DNA of 64,000 nucleotides from Chryseobacterium sp. (GTDB lineage: Bacteria; Bacteroidota; Bacteroidia; Flavobacteriales; Weeksellaceae): positions 1 through 64,000 of the forward strand of contig NZ_JAFAJM010000015.1 in NCBI RefSeq assembly GCF_019236175.1, given 5' to 3'. The notes below the pieces were generated by a model. That model saw only the letters and a list, made by a program, of their open reading frames with translations, searched no databases and was not told where the DNA came from. The position numbers and the translations under genes are program-made. The first letter of the stretch is position 1. The number at the start of each line of letters is the position of its first letter. This document shows positions 1 to 8,020 of this stretch, piece by piece.

Positions 1-289
1 AGGTAGCATACATAATGAATCTTTAAAACTAAAAATAGAAAGATTAGTCTTTCAATACGGGAATATTGTGTAGAATGAAATGGCTATTAATGGTCAAATT
101 TTTTCTATAGCTATTTAGATATAAAATCCTGAAATAAGAAACACTTACGGCAGGGGAATAATTTATACAAACAATGTAGAAAAAGTTTGATATCCCTATA
201 ATATATTATTCTATAATAATAATTTTCAGTGCCTGCTGAATATAAGTATTTTAGCTAAAGGGAAATTTTTTCATGATCCCTATGGTTTT

Positions 290-322
290 TAGCCTGTTGT
301 AGTAATAGAGCAGGCTTTTTTG
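290..322 (+). terminator. Rho-independent terminator-like hairpin
   Basis: AGCCTG at 291-296 pairs with CAGGCT at 311-316 and is followed by a T run on the plus strand. No gene that it would end is visible inside the window, so a short RNA or a gene to the left is possible. Confidence 0.5.
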
Positions 323-476
323 TATGTGAGAGAAAACCAGTAAAGTATACTGGTGTGTTATTTTGGGTTACATACAGATACTTTATATTATGCTATAGGG
401 TATACAGTTTTTGATGAGCAGAGGATAGGGAAGTGAGCATACCTGATGAGACAGTAGTCGGGTATTATTTTATATC

Positions 477-546
477 TCTCGCAGATTCCGGAACCGGCAG
501 TTTGGAGAAAGTATTAGAATCTGCTTAGTCAGCATGATCTGCGAGA
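477..546. repeat. Inverted repeat TCTCGCAGAT / ATCTGCGAGA
   Basis: A perfect 10-bp inverted repeat has arms at 477-486 and 537-546. It is followed by an AAACGCAAAGG-like stretch. This looks like a dispersed flavobacterial intergenic repeat, but I recall that family only loosely. Confidence 0.5.
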
Positions 547-1209
547 AGTCTTGTTTTCTTTGAATTAAACGCAAAGGTTTAATTGTATGTTATTTGTTTC
601 ATAAGTAAAGGGTGAGCAATTGAGCCTGTCTGATGAAACGTCGGGATTGTATGGCAGTGTTATTCTTTCTTTAGGATTAAGCACAGAGCGTTACATGAGT
701 ATATTTATTTGTATTTAGCGGGCAAAAGCAGAGAGATAAACTTGTCTGAAGAAATGACGTTTCATATGGTTTCGCTTTTGCAAGATACTTTCCACATTCA
801 TCCATACCTGCTATTTTTTTTCTCTACAAAAATATCTGTCCAGAAATATATGGAATACAGCCCTCAATATAGTGAAGTTCGTTTGCTTTTTCAATAGAAT
901 AGGTATTAGTTTTTTTATTAAAACACTAAAAAGTGTCTTGTTTATTGATTGCAAATTTATAAAAATAATTATATATAAAGATGGAAATTGAAAGAAAATA
1001 TTCAAGATCTCAAGTTGGGCCTACGTTTATATTTTATTATATTTTAAAAAATAAGAAAATTTTATTATTTCATATAAAAGGGATTTATGATTAAAATCAT
1101 TGAGAAATGAAAATGATTTTAATGTATTGGAAATGATTGTTTTATATTTCAATTTCAATTGTAAATCGTTATTTTAAATACATTTTATATCTTTTATTGG
1201 TGACTTATG

Positions 1210-1241
1210 TTGATTCTTATTAGGAACTTTAGTTATTTTTG
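1210..1241 (+). promoter_or_regulatory. Bacteroidota-type promoter of the lectin-like gene
   Basis: TTG at 1210-1212, a 21-nt spacer and TATTTTTG at 1234-1241 match the TTG/TAnnTTTG consensus. The predicted start near 1248 leaves a leader of about 14 nt before the ATG at 1262. Confidence 0.6.
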
Positions 1242-1261
1242 TAAGGCAATAAAAATAGACC

Positions 1262-1885
1262 ATGAAAAAATTATTTCTAGCTTCTTCTGCGTTGTTTATG
1301 GCAGTTTCATGTCAGAATGAAACAGCGACAGGAATTGATCAGACTTCTGAAATGAGTGCTGTATCATCAAAAACTCCGGAAACGGCAAGAATTTCTCTTG
1401 AAAAAAGTATTGTATTGGCTGAAAGTCCAAAAATATCACGCCTGGGAGTGGTGTATCCAACTGTAGGAAACCAAGATTCTTATTATGGAGTACGTTATGG
1501 TAATACTCGGGTTATTCTGGATCTTCAGGCTGACGGGAATCTTATTTTAAAAGCAGTTCATATCAACCCTGACGGAAGTGCAGGACTGTGGAAAGATTTA
1601 TGGACCAGCAATACAGGAGGAAGACAATTCAATATTGGAAGAGCGCTGGTTGCTGAGGCGGACGGAAATCTTATTCTTTACGGGAATGGATATAACAATA
1701 CGGAGAATTACTGGAATGCTCAGGCCGGTACTGGCGGAGTGGTACAGAACCCTGTGATTAAAGTTCAGTTTATTAAAGTGACTAATGCGCTGAATACCGG
1801 TTCTCCCAAATATGTAGGTAAATTAATCCTGGAAGGTAACGGAGAAGACCGAAAGGTGATCGGTTCAGGTGAGTTTCAAATTTAA
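1262..1885 (+). CDS. Bulb-type (mannose-binding) lectin-like lipoprotein
   Basis: This is a 207-residue exported protein. The first 17 residues form a lipoprotein signal with a lipobox ending in Cys17 (AVSC), so it is probably anchored in the outer membrane or cell surface. After a low-complexity linker come two copies of the beta-prism II (B-lectin) pattern: LDLQADGNLILK at 86-97 and LVAEADGNLILY at 129-140. Each is followed by a W-x-x-N/A-x-x-G segment (113-120 and 150-156). In plant bulb lectins and bacterial lectin-like bacteriocins the QxDxNxVxY motif binds mannose. Here the Gln is present only in copy 1, and neither copy keeps the full motif. The gene is monocistronic, with its own promoter and terminator. 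The lectin fold is inferred from motifs; the ligand is unknown. Confidence 0.7.
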   Translation: MKKLFLASSALFMAVSCQNETATGIDQTSEMSAVSSKTPETARISLEKSIVLAESPKISRLGVVYPTVGNQDSYYGVRYGNTRVILDLQADGNLILKAVHINPDGSAGLWKDLWTSNTGGRQFNIGRALVAEADGNLILYGNGYNNTENYWNAQAGTGGVVQNPVIKVQFIKVTNALNTGSPKYVGKLILEGNGEDRKVIGSGEFQI

Positions 1886-1902
1886 CAGGTAGCATCATAT
1901 CG

Positions 1903-1941
1903 AAAAAAACCTCTTGTAGTAAATGCTACAGGAGGTTTTTT
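1903..1941. terminator. Bidirectional terminator
   Basis: AAAAACCTC-TGTAG pairs with CTACA-GAGGTTTTT between the convergent lectin-like gene and the DUF6265-like gene. A-runs and T-runs flank both sides. Confidence 0.8.
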
Positions 1942-1972
1942 GATTCTGGAATGACTTGGCTCAAAAATATTT

Positions 1973-2446
1973 CTATTTCAGTCTCTGCATCGGAAAAGTC
2001 CGCTTCTTCATCTGTCCGTTTTTCATTGCTGAAATTTCGGCAATCAGGGCATTGGGACTTAACTTTTTATAAGAAATAACCTGCGGAAAATCGTGTTGCA
2101 GGTTTTCGAAGACGAGATGAGAAGGGTCGGGGTTTTCATCAGAGATAAAACTGACGGGTAATTCGTTATTCTGACCGGATACCTTTACAATATAACAGAG
2201 TTTTTTTTCTTTTTCCAGCAGCCGGACACTTTCCAGCAAAATAGTATCCTTATTTTTCAGATAATAACTTTTAGCCTGAAATTCTGTAGTATTTTTTCTG
2301 ATCCAGGTTTCATAGAGGCTTCCTTTCGGAGTTTTGGTTTCCCAGGTTCCGAGAAGCCATTCCATCTTTTTTAGTTCATTGGGTTTCGGAGTCGAGCTGA
2401 CCGTAAGTAATGCCCAGATCAGGGTGAAAAGCAGTTTTGTTTTCAT
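1973..2446 (-). CDS. DUF6265-like exported protein
   Basis: The protein has 157 residues. The N-terminus is hydrophobic and signal-like (about 1-19). WLLGTWE at 30-36 is typical of lipocalin-like domains of the DUF6265 type, in which a small beta barrel is predicted. No catalytic residues can be named. It lies 65 bp downstream of the AraC regulator on the same strand and may be cotranscribed with it. Function is unknown; family assignment rests on the motif and length. Confidence 0.6.
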   Translation of the reverse strand: MKTKLLFTLIWALLTVSSTPKPNELKKMEWLLGTWETKTPKGSLYETWIRKNTTEFQAKSYYLKNKDTILLESVRLLEKEKKLCYIVKVSGQNNELPVSFISDENPDPSHLVFENLQHDFPQVISYKKLSPNALIAEISAMKNGQMKKRTFPMQRLK

Positions 2447-2511
2447 TGTCGATTATTTTATTTCAGCAAAGTTCATGATAAGAAGAGACTGAAAATTGTA
2501 AAAATGCGACA

Positions 2512-3324
2512 TCAGAAATCCGTTCCGTAGAATAGGGAAGACATCTGAAAGTTATCCCCATAAAACTCTTTAGGACTGAGGCCTGTAAATTCTTTAAAAT
2601 CCTTAATAAAATGGGCCTGATCATAATAATCGGAATCATGAGCAAGGGTAGTAAGGGTATTATAATCTTTGTGAAGGAGCAGTTTCAGAGCAGTTTGAAG
2701 TCTGATGGTTTTAGAAAGCTGTTTGGGACTCATTCCGATAGCGGAAGAGAATTTACGTTCCAGCTGCCTCCGGTTGATATTCGATTGCTGAGAAAGCTCA
2801 TTCACAGATATCCGCCCATTCATACCCAGCAGAAGGTCTACGGTAGATTGTACCATTCTGTCTATGGTTTCCACATTAAGTCTTTCCAGTAAAAATTGTT
2901 CAATACTGTTTATTTTTTCCTCTATAGTAGAGGCTTTCAATACTTTTTCTTCAAGTTCAGTTCCCTGAGTACCGAAGAGTCTTTCCAACGAAACAGCCTG
3001 ATCATCCATATCTTTGATAGGAATGGTGGCAAAGGGAATAAAGCCATTGTGATGAAAACGGACAGAGAAAATTCCTGTAACACCGGTAGGCTCTATTTGT
3101 AAAGGCTCAGTCAATTGTCCGAAAACACAGCTTCTTGGTTGCAAAACGGCCTTTCCGCCGATATATTGGTTATAAAGGTCACCATAGTGAAAGATCATTT
3201 CCATACAGCCGTCCGGAACGATAGTTTGTACCTGAGGGTTCGCTTCTTTAGGGTTTTCAAGCGTCCAGTAGCATTTAATAATAGAAGCCAGCTCCGGCTG
3301 CGGCTGAAAAGTCTGATAGTCCAT
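2512..3324 (-). CDS. AraC family transcriptional regulator
   Basis: This is a 270-residue DNA-binding regulator. The N-terminal half (about 1-150, starting YQTFQPQPELASIIKCYW) looks like the DUF6597 ligand-sensing domain found in many Bacteroidota AraC proteins. The C-terminal 100 residues carry two helix-turn-helix units (ISVNELSQQSNINRRQLERK, then DQAHFIKDFKEFTGLSPKEF). It is divergent from the DUF218 gene across a 150-bp gap and upstream of the DUF6265-like gene, its most likely target. The inducer cannot be read from the sequence. Confidence 0.85.
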   Translation of the reverse strand: MDYQTFQPQPELASIIKCYWTLENPKEANPQVQTIVPDGCMEMIFHYGDLYNQYIGGKAVLQPRSCVFGQLTEPLQIEPTGVTGIFSVRFHHNGFIPFATIPIKDMDDQAVSLERLFGTQGTELEEKVLKASTIEEKINSIEQFLLERLNVETIDRMVQSTVDLLLGMNGRISVNELSQQSNINRRQLERKFSSAIGMSPKQLSKTIRLQTALKLLLHKDYNTLTTLAHDSDYYDQAHFIKDFKEFTGLSPKEFYGDNFQMSSLFYGTDF

Positions 3325-3477
3325 TGTTCTCCGTATTCTGATTCTATAAAATTATTAAATAAAAAAATACAATCACTTCAGAAGATCATTAAAATATATT
3401 GAAAAAGAAGAACTCATGGAATTAGCCTATCTTTGCAAATCCAATGTTTTCTCAATAGTAATCCAATAGTATCATCG

Positions 3478-4260
3478 ATGAAATTTTTCCCGGACCTTTT
3501 ATTTCGTGTTCTACAGCTTTTTACAGAACCTTATTTTTTATTATTTCTTACAATAGGCATTGTAGCGTTATTGAAAAGAAAAAATAAACATAAAAAACTC
3601 AGAATGGCAATCTGTATTTCGGTAGTTTTAATCATCATTTTTATAGGAAATGGTTTCCTGGGAAAACTGGCTTCCGGCTCTCTGCAGAATCATTATACTG
3701 CAGCTTCTGAAATTAAGAATACAGCTTCTCAGAATCCTGTTATTGTAGTTCTGGGTGGCGGGGTTGTAGATATCAACAATACGGAGACATTACATACAAT
3801 GTCGTATTCAAGACTTGTAAAAGCTTATCAGTTATATGATGAATACAGGAAAAATAATCTGCCCTGTAAAATACTAATTTCCGGAAAAGGAAGGGGGCAT
3901 ACCAGTGAAGCAGAATTATTCAGAGAGAATTTCGAAAGGATGGGGGTTTCAGATGCAGACATCATAAAGGAAGATAAAAGTATGAACACCTATGAAAATG
4001 CAAAATACTCCGGCAGGATATTAAAGCAGATGTCTCCTTCCTGTGTATATCTGGTGACTTCAGGTTTTCATATGAAAAGATCTGTAGCTCTGTTCCGGAC
4101 CTTTGGGGTAAATCCTGTTCCACAGGCATCAGATTTTATAAATACGGAAATCACGCTGTTTCCCAATAGCTATAATGCCGCGTTTACTTTTGTTATGCTT
4201 AAAGAAATTCTGGGAATATGGCAGGTACATCTGTATAACAGCTGGGGAATAAATGCATAA
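3478..4260 (+). CDS. DUF218 (YdcF/ElyC/SanA-type) membrane protein
   Basis: The protein has 260 residues. Two hydrophobic segments near the N-terminus (about 5-30 and 37-60) anchor it in the inner membrane. The DUF218 domain begins at PVIVVLGGGV and continues through SGKG, a conserved SMNTYENAKYS segment and LVTSGFHMKRSVALF, all typical of the family. ElyC and SanA are linked to envelope integrity in Escherichia coli, but the chemistry is not established. The ATG at 3478 was chosen because an upstream in-frame TTG (3433) lies inside a TATCTTTG -7 element at 3428-3435. A strong terminator follows. Confidence 0.8.
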   Translation: MKFFPDLLFRVLQLFTEPYFLLFLTIGIVALLKRKNKHKKLRMAICISVVLIIIFIGNGFLGKLASGSLQNHYTAASEIKNTASQNPVIVVLGGGVVDINNTETLHTMSYSRLVKAYQLYDEYRKNNLPCKILISGKGRGHTSEAELFRENFERMGVSDADIIKEDKSMNTYENAKYSGRILKQMSPSCVYLVTSGFHMKRSVALFRTFGVNPVPQASDFINTEITLFPNSYNAAFTFVMLKEILGIWQVHLYNSWGINA

Positions 4261-4292
4261 TGCTCCTGAGCTTATTTTTTAATACATTATAC

Positions 4293-4337
4293 AAAAAAAC
4301 CGGACATCTACTGCAACTCAGATGTCCGGTTTTGTTT
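4293..4337. terminator. Bidirectional terminator
   Basis: A 12-bp perfect stem (4298-4309 with 4320-4331) is flanked by A and T runs. It lies between the convergent DUF218 and EamA genes. Confidence 0.85.
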
Positions 4338-4350
4338 TAAATAAAGCTGT

Positions 4351-5226
4351 TTATGATGATTTAACTTTCTTTAGAGAGATGAATGTCTGTAGCATTACAG
4401 AAATTATGATAAAAGAAAGTCCTATATAAAACGCAAGATTTACCTGTTTGCTTTCGCCAAAAAACAGAAAAGCCATAATAATGGCGTATACCGGTTCCAG
4501 ATTATAGGTTAAGTTGACGGTAAAAGCCGGAATTTTCTTTAAAACCTCTGCAAATATCACATAGAGGCCTACGGTGCAAAAAAGCGATAGCAGGCCCAAA
4601 TAAGCCGTGTTTTTCAAGTCAGGAACTATGCTATCTGTTTTAAAAAAGAGAAGATATACGGGCAAAATTGCTCCCCAGCATAAATTACCGGCGGCCATCT
4701 GGTAATAATTGATCACTTTGGTATCAAAACACTGTACCAGACGTTTGTTGTAGATGGTATAAAGGGCAGCAAATGCGGATGATACAACCCCTAATGCAAT
4801 TCCCAGCTGATAAGAAGTATCAAAATGAAAAATTAAACTGATTCCGGCAAGAGTCAGGGTACTTAAGATTAATTCGGAGATTTTAAATTTTTCTTTGTCA
4901 ATGACAGGTTTAAATATGGCTGTAAAAAAACTTGTCAGGCAATAGCATATTACTCCGATAGAGATATTGGCATATTTTATACTGGCATAGAAAAGGAGCC
5001 AGTGTATGGTAATCAGAAGGCCGGCTTTACCGATCTGAATTTTATCGCGAAAGTGAATGGCAGAAGGGAGTTTCATTAGTTTTAAAATAAGAAACAGAAT
5101 GATGGAGGAGAAGAGGAGCCTGTACCAGACCAGTAAACCTTCATTAAGAGATATTAATTTTCCGAATACACCTGTAAATCCGGCCAGTATAACAGCCAGA
5201 TGTATTAATAAATATGATTTTTTCAT
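4351..5226 (-). CDS. EamA/DMT family transporter
   Basis: The protein has 291 residues and about ten hydrophobic helices arranged as two EamA repeats (roughly 1-140 and 150-285). The second repeat contains the usual LEPVYAIIMAFLFFGE segment. Proteins of the drug/metabolite transporter superfamily export amino acids or other small metabolites across the inner membrane; the substrate cannot be deduced. It stands alone, 198 bp downstream of the VOC gene on the same strand. Confidence 0.85.
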   Translation of the reverse strand: MKKSYLLIHLAVILAGFTGVFGKLISLNEGLLVWYRLLFSSIILFLILKLMKLPSAIHFRDKIQIGKAGLLITIHWLLFYASIKYANISIGVICYCLTSFFTAIFKPVIDKEKFKISELILSTLTLAGISLIFHFDTSYQLGIALGVVSSAFAALYTIYNKRLVQCFDTKVINYYQMAAGNLCWGAILPVYLLFFKTDSIVPDLKNTAYLGLLSLFCTVGLYVIFAEVLKKIPAFTVNLTYNLEPVYAIIMAFLFFGESKQVNLAFYIGLSFIIISVMLQTFISLKKVKSS

Positions 5227-5424
5227 TTGAAAATGAACTGTTTGTAAAAGATTTTAAATGATTTTATGAAAATCTGAAGCATCAGAAAATGAGCCTGTAT
5301 TATTTTACAGGCATGAATACTTCAAATTAAAATTTGAGAATATTAAAATCTTGGTGGAGGCAAACAGCTCGAGTGGTTCATATGGATCGTCTGAAAGGCC
5401 AAATATAGGAAAAATATTCGGTTT

Positions 5425-5820
5425 TTACATGTGAAATACATTAAACTTATGTCCGTCAGGATCTGCAAAAACAAAACCGTAATACTGATTTCCAAAGCTT
5501 TCGGGTGCAGAAACAATAGTGCCGCCTGCTTTTTTTACTTCATCCGCCCATTGGTCTACCTGATCCCGGGTCTCTGCTGAAAGGGTAAATATAATTTCAT
5601 TGGTTTGCCGGGCGTCACCAAACCTTAGATCCTTTAGATTCGCTTCGATGATATTTTTTAAGAAAAAGTGAATAACAAATTCATTATCCCCGAAAAAGAA
5701 ACTTACCAGCTCGTCAGAATGATGCGGATTATTGGGCTTACATCCAAGTTCTGTGTAAAATTTCTGAGTACGTTCCAGACTGGAAACTGCCAGATTGGCC
5801 CAAATCATGTTAGGTTTCAT
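5425..5820 (-). CDS. VOC (glyoxalase/bleomycin-resistance fold) protein
   Basis: The protein has 131 residues and a single vicinal-oxygen-chelate domain. It begins MIWANLAVSSLERTQKFYTELG and ends YGFVFADPDGHKFNVF, which are the canonical first and last strands. Such proteins bind a metal and act as glyoxalases, dioxygenases or antibiotic-binding proteins. Nothing here separates those options. It is a single gene, followed only by a weak GCCTGT/ACAGGC hairpin at 5293-5312. Confidence 0.8.
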   Translation of the reverse strand: MKPNMIWANLAVSSLERTQKFYTELGCKPNNPHHSDELVSFFFGDNEFVIHFFLKNIIEANLKDLRFGDARQTNEIIFTLSAETRDQVDQWADEVKKAGGTIVSAPESFGNQYYGFVFADPDGHKFNVFHM

Positions 5821-5919
5821 ATTATTTTATTTTTTGATTAGAATAAAGGTATTTGTTTTTCAGAAAACAAATCCTGTCATGTGGCAAGATTTTGTACATT
5901 TAAGGAATAGATCGAAGAA

Positions 5920-6474
5920 ATGGAAAATATCCTACAAGAATTAGATTCGAATATAAAAATATCAAGACCTGAATTATACAGAGATTTAAAAAATCCGTTG
6001 GGAGAACATGAGATTCAAAGGCTTGAAGAGCGGTATCATGTTCGGATTCCTGCTAATCTGAAGACAGTTTATCAGTGGAAAAACGGACAAAAGAGTAGCT
6101 CTTATGAGGCATTTGTGAATAATTCTATGTTTATTCCTTTGGAGGAATCCCTGGAGATTGCAACGGAATTAACTTCTATGATCGGTACGGATTTCGAGGC
6201 TGAGAACTGGTGGAATGAGAACTGGATCCCGATATTTCATAACGGCGGCGGAGATTATATCTGTTATGATACGGAAGGGATTTTTACAGGCTCTAAAGGA
6301 CAAATTCTTGAATTCTGGCACAGGGATGAAGACAGGAATGTGATAGCAGCTGATCTTGAAAGTTTTTTTAACCAGCTCAATAAGTATTACTCAGAAACAT
6401 CTGTAGAAGAATACGATGAGTTTTTTACAATAGAGATCCAGAGAGGCTTTCCCAAAAATTTCATAGTCAGCTGA
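5920..6474 (+). CDS. SMI1/KNR4 family protein
   Basis: This is a 184-residue cytosolic protein. The SMI1/KNR4 fold is shown by an N-terminal helix with RPELYRDLKNPLGEHEIQRLEERY, then LKTVYQWKNGQ, and the hallmark WIPIFHNGGGDYICYDTEG near residues 105-123. Members act as immunity proteins against polymorphic toxins or as general regulatory adaptors. No toxin gene is adjacent. The next gene starts 22 bp downstream in the same direction, so the two are probably cotranscribed. Confidence 0.8.
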   Translation: MENILQELDSNIKISRPELYRDLKNPLGEHEIQRLEERYHVRIPANLKTVYQWKNGQKSSSYEAFVNNSMFIPLEESLEIATELTSMIGTDFEAENWWNENWIPIFHNGGGDYICYDTEGIFTGSKGQILEFWHRDEDRNVIAADLESFFNQLNKYYSETSVEEYDEFFTIEIQRGFPKNFIVS

Positions 6475-6496
6475 TTTAACATAATATAAGATTGTA

Positions 6497-7090
6497 ATGA
6501 ATGAGAATATACTGAGAAAAATCACTGCTTTAGGCGGCAATACGGATGCGGTATGCAGGGAGAAAAGTTTTGTAGAAAACTGGCAGAGCATTCGTTTTGA
6601 CTGTTATCTTTATGACAAAGACTGGGACGTTTACGGAATTGATGAGTTTTATGGAAAGCATAAAGATTCTTACCAGCATGATAAGACAACATTTTATAAA
6701 GATCTTATCGAACATTATTTTTCAGCCCATGAACTGGCTTACGGACAATATTTTTTCAGAGACTGGATTTTCACGCCATTTAAACCTGGCTCAGAAGATC
6801 ATGGTGAGCTTGAAGATTTGGTTGATGAAGATGAAGTCAGAGAATCTGTAGACGGCACAAGAATGGAGTTTATCTGTTTGTTTTATTCTTATGGATATCC
6901 GGATCATTATTTTATCTGCATCACAGATCCGGACCCGTTGAATCCCATAGTATATGGTACAGACCATGAGGTTTATTTCCAGGAAATCTATAATAAAGGA
7001 AGCCTTGAAAATTTTCTCGACAGGTTTATGACAAAAGAAGAGTTCTCAGAAGTCGTTAAAGGATATCTGGACGAGAAATTTGGAGAATAG
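6497..7090 (+). CDS. Uncharacterised acidic SMI1-like protein
   Basis: The protein has 197 residues, is rich in Asp, Glu, Tyr and Phe, and has no signal peptide or membrane segment. The stretch YPDHYFICITDPDPLNPIVY followed by a DHEV(Y) segment and a GSLENFLDRF end resembles the last third of SMI1/KNR4 proteins. I call it a distant member with modest confidence. It follows the SMI1/KNR4 gene by 22 bp. Tandem SMI1-type genes often mark old immunity loci that have lost their toxin; that is inference here. Confidence 0.5.
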   Translation: MNENILRKITALGGNTDAVCREKSFVENWQSIRFDCYLYDKDWDVYGIDEFYGKHKDSYQHDKTTFYKDLIEHYFSAHELAYGQYFFRDWIFTPFKPGSEDHGELEDLVDEDEVRESVDGTRMEFICLFYSYGYPDHYFICITDPDPLNPIVYGTDHEVYFQEIYNKGSLENFLDRFMTKEEFSEVVKGYLDEKFGE

Positions 7091-7260
7091 CGGATTCTGA
7101 GAGTTTTATGCTTCTATCCCGGAGGTTAATTGTTTTTCCTATAATTTATATTATGTTAAATTGTATATGTTTCCAGATTTTCTGTTTTAGCTTATTATTA
7201 AGCCTCTTTTACTTTAATCTGTTGAAAATCAAATTTTTTGTTTGTAAGGATTGGCTATAA

Positions 7261-7938
7261 TTATAATTTCAGATCAAATACATCATTAAGTAATTTTTCA
7301 CCCTTATGCGTAATGATGACAGCTCTTGAATTTTTCTTTCTTCTCATAAGATCTTCGTTTAGCATTTTGTTTAGTAACGCTTGCCCTAAAGCTCCTGACA
7401 CATGATATTTTCTTTCACTCCAATCCAGACAGGTTTTTGCCAGTATTCTTTTTCGCTGCTTCAGATTTTCAAGATCAATCCCAATACTGTTAAAAAAGAT
7501 TTCTCCCTCAGGACTTATCATATAATGACTGTTATCTTTTAATTGTAGAAAATTTTTATTGACCAGATTTTCTGTCAATAAAACCCCAATTTTTCCGGCA
7601 AGATGATCATAGCAGGTCCTGCAATACGTGATATCTGTATTATGTTCTGTCATACTTATACGTTTATTATCGGGAATTAATGTTGAAATGGCTTCCACGG
7701 CAAAAGCAACTTCAGGACCCGAAAGTCTGTAATATCTGTGTCTCCCCTGTTTGTCTGCGTGCAGTAAATTGGCTTCAAGTAATTTAGCTAAATGCATGCT
7801 CATATTCTGAGGTGAAGTTTCAGCAACATTAGCCAGTTCTATCGCTGTATAAGCTCTTTTATCCAGTAATGTCCATAAGACTAAAGCACGGACTGGCTCC
7901 CCTATTAAAGCTGCTATTTTTTTTATTTGTATCTCCAT
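7261..7938 (-). CDS. ArsR-type winged-helix transcriptional regulator
   Basis: The protein has 225 residues. The N-terminal winged helix (about 1-85) reads ALIGEPVRALVLWTLLDKRAYTAIELA, then SPQNMSMHLAKLLEANLL and a GRHRYYRLSG wing, the usual ArsR/HTH_20 order. The C-terminal half has a YCRTCYDHLAGKIG segment whose CxxC could bind a metal or sense redox, and further helices of unknown role. It is divergent from the hydrolase-monooxygenase gene across 60-80 bp and probably controls it. Confidence 0.8.
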   Translation of the reverse strand: MEIQIKKIAALIGEPVRALVLWTLLDKRAYTAIELANVAETSPQNMSMHLAKLLEANLLHADKQGRHRYYRLSGPEVAFAVEAISTLIPDNKRISMTEHNTDITYCRTCYDHLAGKIGVLLTENLVNKNFLQLKDNSHYMISPEGEIFFNSIGIDLENLKQRKRILAKTCLDWSERKYHVSGALGQALLNKMLNEDLMRRKKNSRAVIITHKGEKLLNDVFDLKL

Positions 7939-7955
7939 CCATTGTTAATTCTACA

Positions 7956-7989
7956 TTGAACTATTAAAAGTATAAAAAAAATAGTTTTG
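7956..7989 (+). promoter_or_regulatory. Promoter of the hydrolase-monooxygenase fusion
   Basis: TTG at 7956-7958, a 23-nt spacer and TAGTTTTG at 7982-7989. Transcription would begin near 7996, so the first ATG (7997) would be leaderless and the ATGs at 8021/8024 are better starts. Confidence 0.55.
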
Positions 7990-8020
7990 CAGAAAAATGA
8001 AACTAAAAACATTTAATAAT

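Larger units (their letters stand above)
1..1261. other. Long AT-rich region without a convincing gene
   Basis: No open frame here has a recognisable family or a good start context. The stretch holds a terminator-like hairpin (291-316), a 10-bp inverted repeat (477-546), three short degenerate similar segments (about 430-470, 610-655, 735-770), and the promoter of the lectin-like gene at its right end. The 62-codon frame at 709-897 overlaps an opposite frame and has no visible domain. Confidence 0.6.

Noticed and set aside
443..464. CTGATGA motif with a short GAC/GTC stem, considered as a hammerhead ribozyme core
   Set aside because: The required GAAA after stem II reads GGG, and stems I and III are not formed. 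The copies at 630 and on the minus strand near 11094 fail as well.
709..897. 62-codon plus-strand frame in the left gene-free region
   Set aside because: No recognisable domain or promoter, and it overlaps an opposite frame at 811-1005 in AT-rich sequence.
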